Positions 53,561 to 64,000 of a DNA stretch of 64,000 nt are shown here, in pieces (position 1 is the stretch's first letter; every line of letters starts with the position of its first letter). Source of the DNA: Streptomyces roseirectus (lineage in GTDB: Bacteria > Actinomycetota > Actinomycetes > Streptomycetales > Streptomycetaceae); contig NZ_CP060828.1 of the NCBI RefSeq assembly GCF_014489635.1, positions 6,718,001 through 6,782,000 of the forward strand, written 5' to 3'. Below the pieces are notes generated by a model. The model was not told where the DNA came from and did not search any database. It saw only the letters and a program-made list of their open reading frames with translations. The translations under genes were made by a program, and so were the position numbers.

Positions 53561-55327
53561 TCACTTCCAGGTGTCGCTGATCGTGTATCCCGACGAACTT
53601 CCCGTCGTGTAGGTCCTGTTGGTCCCCGACTCCCACGTCACCGTGCCGGAGCCGTCCTTCTTGATGTACTTGTACTCGAAGGTCGTGTTCGCCGGGACCG
53701 ACACTGTGCCCGACCAGACCGGGTACCCGGCGGAGGAGAGGGCGACCGCCTTCGAGGTGTCCCAACTGCCCAGCGCGGCAAGGGAACCGGCGACGTAGAC
53801 GTTGGTGCCGAACGACGTGGTGGCGTACGCGTCGAAGGTCACGTTCACCGTCGTGGAGCCCCCGCCCCCGCCACCGCCGCCACCACCGTCTCCGGCGTGG
53901 AAGGCGACCGCGTTCTTCGCCGGGATCGTCAGCGTCGCGTTGCCGCCCGAGACGGTGACCGTGCTGTTCCCGCCGTCGATGACGTTCTTGTACGTCCCGT
54001 CGGCCATCCCCGTCGCGAACGTGTAAGTCGCCGCCGAGGAACCGTTGTTGAGGGCGAAGAACCCGGCACCGCCGCGCCCGAAGCCGATCACGGACGACGA
54101 CTTGGTCTGCCAGTCGGAGACGGCGGCGGTGTCGACGGCGTTGTGCCAGGCGACCATGCCGAGCACGGCGGGGTCGCGGTCGAGGCAGTACCAGCCGTTG
54201 GCGCAGTCCGTGTCGGTGACGAACCCGCCCGAGTTCGGGGGCGCTTGGTCGCTCTGGCTGAACTGCCAGCCGGCGTAGACCGTCGGCGTCGACCACTTGT
54301 AGGCGAGCTGGAAGAGGTTCGCGAGCCGGTACGCGTCGCCGTCCTTGTACGACAGGTGCAGCCCGTTGCGCTCGGTGTCGTGGTTCGTCACGAACGACAC
54401 CGAGTTGGCGGCGGGCAGGATGCCGGAGGACGGCAGGGACTCCAGGTCGCTGACGTTGCCCTGGAACGCGGACTTCAGCTTGCTCGCGTAGGTGAAGTCG
54501 AGGACGTCGCCGGAGGCGTAGTAGTCGGCGGGCTGGGGAGTCGAGCCGGGGTACACCTCCTGGAAGACGTACGGGTCGGTGCCCGAGGTCGTGTCCGTCA
54601 GCTTCGACTCGATCGCCGCGAGGTCGGCCGCGGGGATGTGCTTGGCCGCGTCGATCCGGAACCCGTCGACGCCCAGGGCGAGTTGGGAGTTGAGGAAGTT
54701 CGCGATGCCGGTGCGGACGTGGTCCGTGCCGGTCTTCAGGTCGGGCAGGCCGAGGAGTTCGCAGTTCTGGACCTGGGTGAGGTTCCCGTAGTCCTGGATG
54801 GTGAGGTCGGCGGTGGGGCAGCTCGACGCGTCGTGGTAGTCGGCGCGGTCCCACTCGGGAGTGTCGTACTTGCTGGTGAGCGTCGTGCCGTTGTAGCCCG
54901 TGCCGGTCTGCGCGGCGGTGTGGTTGATGACCGCGTCCGTGTAGACCTTCACGCCGGCCGTGTGACAGGCGTCGATCATCGCCTTGAACTTCGCGGCCGT
55001 GCCGAACCGGCTGTTGAGGCCGTAGGAGTAGGGCTGGTAGACGTCCCACCAGTAGGCCGACGCCTGCTTCAGCGACTCCGAGGGCGGCGCCACCTGCACC
55101 GCGCCGTACCCGGCGGGGCCCAGGACGTCCGTGCACTCGGCGGCCACCGAATCCCAGTTCCACTCCCACAGGTTGGCGATGACGTCGCCCTTCCTGGTGG
55201 GGTCGGCGTGGGCGGAGGCGGCGGGCAGGGCGACCACACCGGCGAGGGCGAGCGCGCTCGCGGCGGTGAGGCGGAGGGTGCGGTGGAGTGTGCGGTGGGG
55301 GACACCTGGGGGGTGGTGTCGGTTCAT
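53561..55327 (-). CDS. amyA: Secreted alpha-amylase with CBM20 starch-binding domain
   Basis: A 588-residue enzyme. The signal peptide is HRTLRLTAASALALAGVVAL to ASAHA. The GH13_32-type catalytic domain starts GDVIANLWEWNWDSVAAECT and holds the Asp nucleophile (GVDGFRIDAAKHI), the Glu acid/base (VFQEVYPGS) and the third Asp (SFVTNHDTERNG). A run of about 11 glycines links it to a CBM20 domain (VNVTFDAYATTSFGTNVYVA, WESGTNRTY). ATG 55327 has GGAG 9 nt upstream; ATG 55345 is an alternative. It is divergent from pulA with MalR-type motifs between. Confidence 0.95.
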   Translation of the reverse strand: MNRHHPPGVPHRTLHRTLRLTAASALALAGVVALPAASAHADPTRKGDVIANLWEWNWDSVAAECTDVLGPAGYGAVQVAPPSESLKQASAYWWDVYQPYSYGLNSRFGTAAKFKAMIDACHTAGVKVYTDAVINHTAAQTGTGYNGTTLTSKYDTPEWDRADYHDASSCPTADLTIQDYGNLTQVQNCELLGLPDLKTGTDHVRTGIANFLNSQLALGVDGFRIDAAKHIPAADLAAIESKLTDTTSGTDPYVFQEVYPGSTPQPADYYASGDVLDFTYASKLKSAFQGNVSDLESLPSSGILPAANSVSFVTNHDTERNGLHLSYKDGDAYRLANLFQLAYKWSTPTVYAGWQFSQSDQAPPNSGGFVTDTDCANGWYCLDRDPAVLGMVAWHNAVDTAAVSDWQTKSSSVIGFGRGGAGFFALNNGSSAATYTFATGMADGTYKNVIDGGNSTVTVSGGNATLTIPAKNAVAFHAGDGGGGGGGGGGSTTVNVTFDAYATTSFGTNVYVAGSLAALGSWDTSKAVALSSAGYPVWSGTVSVPANTTFEYKYIKKDGSGTVTWESGTNRTYTTGSSSGYTISDTWK

Positions 55328-55401
55328 GTCGCGGCTCCGGAACATGAGGGATCACTGTTCAACAATTCGTGAGACTGAGGCAGTTGAGACGGGCACGTCA
55401 A

Positions 55402-55509
55402 GGTGCTGATGCAAATTCTTTCTGACGATTGCAAGACTCTTGCTGTAAACCTTGCGTGAGCGATACGGTCCACGCGGGGTCGGACCCGCCGTAACCGTCA
55501 GGCAAGCGC
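55402..55509. promoter_or_regulatory. MalR-type motif cluster between amyA and pulA
   Basis: An inverted motif GCAAG (55431-55435), 3 nt, CTTGC (55439-55443) lies in the divergent promoter region with extra half-sites: TGCAA (55410-55414), CTTGCG (55451-55456) and GCAAG (55502-55506). These are the words seen before malR and malE, so one repressor may control both sites. Confidence 0.68.
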
Positions 55510-55524
55510 TAGGAGTTCCCGCCC

Positions 55525-60939
<5,415 letters not shown>

Positions 60940-60995
60940 CGGCGCAGTAAGTTGTTGAACGCAAGGGATCGGTAAGTGCGGCTCGCCTCACGCAT

Positions 60996-62639
60996 GTGCA
61001 GGGAGAGGAGACGGCCGTCGACGCTCAGCGGATCACCGAGGACGACGCCGGCGCGACCGTGCTGGTGGTCGACGACGTGGCGGCCAGCCGCTACGCCATG
61101 GGCGCCGTGCTGCGCCGCGCCGGACACCGCGTCGTGGACGCGGCGAGCGGCCGTGACGCCCTGCGCGAGGTCGACGTACGGCTGAGCGAGGGCGACCGGT
61201 TCGACGTAGCGCTGGTCGACGTCGGCCTGCCGGACATGAGCGGCTTCGAGCTGTGCCGGCGGCTCAAGGCGGCGCCGCGCACGGCCACGCTGCCCGTCGT
61301 CCACTTCTCCGCCGCCGTCGCGCCCCTCGACCGGTGCAAGGGGCTCGACGCGGGCGGCGAGGCGTATCTCACCGTCCCCGCCGACCCGATGGAGATCCAG
61401 GCCGTCGTCCGCGCGGCCCTGCGCGGGGCGCGCAAGCGCGGGGACGCCGAACAGGCGGCCCGGCGGCTGGCGTTGCTCACGGAGGCGATCGTCACCGTGC
61501 AGAGCGCGCGCGACGTGCAGGAGTTGGCCGACGCGGCGGCCGAGGGCGCGGCCCGGTTGACCGGCACGCCGGCCGTCGTCCTCGTCGTCGGCTCGCAGGG
61601 GCGGGTGTACCGGGGGCTGCCGCGCGGGCGGGCGCTGGTCGTGCCGCCGGACGAGGGGGCCGACGGGACGGTCGTCCGGCTGGTGAACCGGCTCGTGGAG
61701 GGGCGGGCCGGGACGCGGAACGTGGTCGTGCCCGCCGCGCTGTGGCCGCCCGGCTACTTCCGGCGCGGCGTCCGCGACGACGCCCGCCTCGTCCTCGCGC
61801 CCGCGCGCGACGGCGGTACGTCGGTGTGCCTGGCGACGCCCGCGCCGTCGGTCCACGACCTCGACCCCGGCGACGACGACCTGCTCGCCCGGCTCGCCCA
61901 GGCGACCGCGCTGGCCGCCGAGCCGCTGCTGATGTACCAGATCGAGCGGCATGTCGCGCTCACCCTCCAGCACAGCTTCCTGCCCCGCCCCGACACGCTG
62001 CCCAAGCTGCCCGGCGTCGACGTCGAGGTGCGGTACGTGCCCGCCTCGATGGAGGCCGAGATCGGCGGCGACTTCTACGCCGCGCTGTCCACCGACGCCG
62101 GCGCGCTCGTCGCCGTCGGGGACGTCGTCGGGCACTCGCTGGACGCGGCGACGGTCATGGTCGAGCTGCGGCACGCGTTGCGCGCGTACTGCATCGAGGA
62201 CAGCGACCCGGGCGTCCTCGCCGCCCGCCTCGACCACATGCTCCAGCGCTACCACCCCGAACTCACCGCGACGCTCTGCCTGATGCTGGTCGACGCGGAC
62301 GCCGGACGGGTCCGGGTCGCCAACGCCGGGCACATCCCGCCGCTGCTGATCGGCGACGGCACCGCCGAGTACGTCGACGCGGCCGGTCCGCTGCTCGGCC
62401 TCGGCCTGCCCCGCCCCGAGCCCGCCGAGTTCCGACTCGCCGCAGGACAGCGCCTGTTGATGGTCACCGACGGCCTCATCGAGACCCGGGGCACCGACCT
62501 CGCCGTCTCCCTCGGCCGCCTCCGCCAGGCCGCCGCCGGCGCCCCCGAGGGCCTGGACACCCTCTGCGACCTCCTCCTCGGCTGCTTCGCCGACGGCCGC
62601 GAGGACGACATCGCGATGCTGGCCCTGCAACTGCGGTGA
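60996..62639 (+). CDS. Receiver domain-PP2C (SpoIIE/RsbU-like) phosphatase
   Basis: A 547-residue protein. Residues about 20-150 form a receiver: LVVDDVAASRYAMGAVLRRA, phosphoacceptor Asp in VALVDVGLPDMSGFELCRRL, LPVVHFSAAVAPLD. A middle region (160-320) resembles a GAF domain (ALLTEAIVTVQSARDVQELA). The C-terminal SpoIIE phosphatase has LQHSFLPRPDTLPKLPGVDV, EIGGDFYAALSTDAGALVAV with GDVVGHSLDAATVM, LCLMLVDADAGRVRVANAGH and DGREDDIAMLALQL. The metal Asp residues are present. It probably dephosphorylates an anti-anti-sigma factor in stress signalling. GTG 60996 is the only in-frame start; its ribosome binding site is poor. Confidence 0.93.
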   Translation: MQGEETAVDAQRITEDDAGATVLVVDDVAASRYAMGAVLRRAGHRVVDAASGRDALREVDVRLSEGDRFDVALVDVGLPDMSGFELCRRLKAAPRTATLPVVHFSAAVAPLDRCKGLDAGGEAYLTVPADPMEIQAVVRAALRGARKRGDAEQAARRLALLTEAIVTVQSARDVQELADAAAEGAARLTGTPAVVLVVGSQGRVYRGLPRGRALVVPPDEGADGTVVRLVNRLVEGRAGTRNVVVPAALWPPGYFRRGVRDDARLVLAPARDGGTSVCLATPAPSVHDLDPGDDDLLARLAQATALAAEPLLMYQIERHVALTLQHSFLPRPDTLPKLPGVDVEVRYVPASMEAEIGGDFYAALSTDAGALVAVGDVVGHSLDAATVMVELRHALRAYCIEDSDPGVLAARLDHMLQRYHPELTATLCLMLVDADAGRVRVANAGHIPPLLIGDGTAEYVDAAGPLLGLGLPRPEPAEFRLAAGQRLLMVTDGLIETRGTDLAVSLGRLRQAAAGAPEGLDTLCDLLLGCFADGREDDIAMLALQLR

Positions 62640-62692
62640 GCGCTCACCCCCTTGGTTAGGGTGGCGTGACCCGCACCTACCGAGGAGCCCGC

Positions 62693-63055
62693 ATGCCCCA
62701 GATCACCGTCGACCACTCGGCCACCCTCACCCCGTCCTTCGACCGCGCCGCCTTCGCCCGCGACCTGCACGCCGCGACCGTCGAGATCGCCGCCGCCCGC
62801 CCCGAGGCGTGCAAGACCCAGTTCCGCGCCGCTGAGCACACCGCCTTCGGGTACGAGGACGGCGGCCACGCGGTCGTCCACGTGACCATCGGCCTCCTCG
62901 CCGGCCGCACCCCCGAGGTCAAGTCCGAACTGACCGCCGCCGTGCTGGAGTTGCTGAAGAAGCATCTCGCCGGCCTGGGGGCCGACGGCCTCGTCCTGCA
63001 CGCCTCCGCCGAAGTCCGCGACCTGGACCCGTCGTACACGAAGTTCGAGCGGTAA
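62693..63055 (+). CDS. CHMI-like tautomerase (5-carboxymethyl-2-hydroxymuconate isomerase family)
   Basis: A 120-residue protein of the tautomerase superfamily. It starts MPQITVDHSATLTPSFDRAA, with Pro2 as the catalytic base, and continues ACKTQFRAAEHTAFGYEDGG, HAVVHVTIGLLAGRTPEVKS. The pattern fits CHMI (HpcD). No hpc/hpa homoprotocatechuate genes are near, so the substrate may differ. GAGGAG precedes ATG 62693; an upstream in-frame start would hide Pro2. Confidence 0.87.
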   Translation: MPQITVDHSATLTPSFDRAAFARDLHAATVEIAAARPEACKTQFRAAEHTAFGYEDGGHAVVHVTIGLLAGRTPEVKSELTAAVLELLKKHLAGLGADGLVLHASAEVRDLDPSYTKFER

Positions 63056-63078
63056 GTCCCTTACCGGTAACGGGACTT
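63054..63078. terminator. Hairpin between the CHMI-like and TetR genes
   Basis: Arms AAGTCCC (63054-63060) and GGGACTT (63072-63078) enclose TTACCGGTAA, itself a perfect palindrome, so the stem has one bulge. It lies at the convergent stops and uses the CHMI stop codon. Confidence 0.65.
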
Positions 63079-63092
63079 ACGTCTAACGGGGT

Positions 63093-63782
63093 TTACGTCG
63101 CGAGCGCGATGAGCCGGGTCACCAGCAGCCCGAACGGGCCGTCGGCCGGCTCCCCGCCCAGCACCGGGCGCAGCAGCTCCTTCAGCTCCTCGTCGTACGC
63201 GGCGGTCACGGCCGTCAACGCGGCGAAGTCGTGGACGAGTTGGAGCTGAAGCTCCTCGCGCGGGATGCGCTTGCCGTCCAGCCAGATGAGGGCCGTGGAC
63301 TCGGCGAGGGAGATCCAGGAGCGGACGAGGAGTTCGAGCCGGGGCGGCGGGTCGGTGATCTCCAGGTGGGACAGGATGTGCTCGTACGCCTTCTGGCGCA
63401 CGGAGTTGATGAGCGCGTTGGTCGTCGAGGACCCCACCGCGGGGCCGCCCCGCAGGAGGGCGGCGAACCCGGGGCCGTGGTCGTCGACGAAGTCGAAGTA
63501 CCGGCGCATGACCCGCAGCAGACGGGTGCCGAGCGGCCCTTCGTGCGGCTCCGCGAACCGGCTCGCCAGATCCTCCGACGCCCGCTTCAACGCGGCCTCG
63601 TACAGGCTGAGTTTGCCGGGGAAGTAGTGGTACACGAGCGGCCGCGAGATGCCGGCCGCCGCCGCTATCTCGTCGATCGAGACCTCGTCGGGGGAGCGCT
63701 GGGCGAACAGTTCGAGCGCGACCCCGATCAGCTGCTGCCGCCGCTCCTCCACGCCCATTCTCCGCCGCACCCCGGTTGTCAT
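63093..63782 (-). CDS. TetR family regulator
   Basis: A 229-residue repressor-type protein. The helix-turn-helix is VEERRQQLIGVALELFAQRS followed by SIDEIAAAAGISRPLVYHYF, with the YHYFPGKLSLY end of the recognition helix. The C-terminal domain (RVMRRYFDFVDDHGPGFAAL, LVRSWISLAESTALIWLDGK) is of the TetR_C_13-like type common in Streptomyces. It starts at ATG 63782. A likely operator lies upstream. The neighbouring [2Fe-2S] reductase gene on the same strand may be a target. Confidence 0.91.
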   Translation of the reverse strand: MTTGVRRRMGVEERRQQLIGVALELFAQRSPDEVSIDEIAAAAGISRPLVYHYFPGKLSLYEAALKRASEDLASRFAEPHEGPLGTRLLRVMRRYFDFVDDHGPGFAALLRGGPAVGSSTTNALINSVRQKAYEHILSHLEITDPPPRLELLVRSWISLAESTALIWLDGKRIPREELQLQLVHDFAALTAVTAAYDEELKELLRPVLGGEPADGPFGLLVTRLIALAT

Positions 63783-63793
63783 GCCGACAACTT

Positions 63794-63805
63794 TACCGAG
63801 CGGTA
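63794..63805. promoter_or_regulatory. Inverted repeat upstream of the last TetR gene
   Basis: Arms TACCG (63794-63798) and CGGTA (63801-63805) with a 2-nt spacer lie 12 nt before the TetR ATG, in the gap after the reductase stop. This is a candidate autoregulatory operator. Confidence 0.45.
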
Positions 63806-63838
63806 CCCCACTTCAACCGCCCCACTCGGCAAGGTCGT

Positions 63839-64000
63839 TCACATGTCGAGCACCAGCCGCCCACCGCGCGCCCGCGAGACGCAGATCAGCATCGAGTCGC
63901 CGCGCTCCTGATCGGTGAGCAGTTCGTCCCGGTGGTCCACCTCCCCCTCCAGCACCCGCTGCCGGCACGTCCCGCAGAAACCCTGCTCGCACGAGTAGAG
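63839..64000 (-). CDS. PDR/VanB-type oxidoreductase, C-terminal [2Fe-2S] ferredoxin part (5' end outside window)
   Basis: Only the last 53 codons are in the window: [39 protein letters not shown], then [14 protein letters not shown]. The CxxxxCxxC cluster with the later Cys in MLICVS is the plant-type [2Fe-2S] site of phthalate-dioxygenase-reductase-like (VanB) flavoproteins. Such proteins pass electrons from NADH to an oxygenase. The FMN and NADH domains lie beyond the edge. Confidence 0.9.
   Translation of the reverse strand, partial: LYSCEQGFCGTCRQRVLEGEVDHRDELLTDQERGDSMLICVSRARGGRLVLDM

Overview
The window is a high-GC actinobacterial chromosome segment, almost certainly from a Streptomyces. 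The reasons are strong G/C bias at third codon positions, frequent GTG starts, an AfsR-type BTAD regulator, an F420-dependent oxidoreductase, and a gene order from pullulanase through mal, glnE and nadE to panB that I remember from the S. coelicolor SCO22xx region (from memory, not checked). No rRNA, tRNA, CRISPR array, prophage or insertion sequence was recognised. Most of the window looks like conserved chromosomal core, so the unusual signals are regulatory sites, repeats, one broken gene and unusual family members.

Layout. 1-4.2 kb: an MFS exporter cut by the window edge, a Gfo/Idh/MocA dehydrogenase, a TetR regulator, two repeat-rich gene-free stretches and a primase-polymerase-like protein. 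4.2-13.4 kb: an iron and heme block with efeO-efeB-efeU plus an overlapping lipoprotein gene, hmuU-hmuV and heme oxygenase hmuO. IdeR/DmdR-type iron boxes lie before efeO, hmuU and hmuO. Inside this block are a frameshifted gene, a PhzF-like gene and a toxin-antitoxin-like pair. 13.4-20.6 kb: map, a small conserved ORF, an 860-bp repeat-rich gap, a SIS-like protein divergent from npdG, a two-component system and a site-2-protease-like protein. 20.7-32.7 kb: a large AfsR-like regulator, a DrrAB-type ABC exporter, a DHFR-like protein divergent from its TetR, two MFS exporters, an EEP-family membrane protein and a second TetR. 32.8-40.5 kb: panB, large direct repeats, nadE, a sedolisin protease, a DUF3105-DUF305 pair and a VOC protein.

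40.7-47 kb: a GlnA-family enzyme of probable GlnA2 type, a VapBC-like pair, glnE and a PAP2 protein. 47.1-60.9 kb: a maltodextrin and starch utilisation cluster with malR divergent from malEFG-aglA, and a secreted alpha-amylase divergent from a giant secreted amylase-pullulanase. GCAAG/CTTGC inverted motifs in both divergent promoter regions suggest one MalR regulon. In this scheme secreted enzymes cut starch and pullulan, MalEFG imports the maltodextrins and AglA hydrolyses them inside the cell. 61-64 kb: a receiver-PP2C phosphatase, an isolated CHMI-like tautomerase, a TetR regulator and the end of a [2Fe-2S] reductase.

I see no single obviously new multi-gene system. The strongest leads are the three-promoter iron-box regulon, the frameshifted gene at 10568-11268, the two-promoter MalR motif set, an element-like in-frame insertion in the pullulanase gene, the DUF3105-DUF305 pair, and large degenerate direct repeats in otherwise gene-free DNA.
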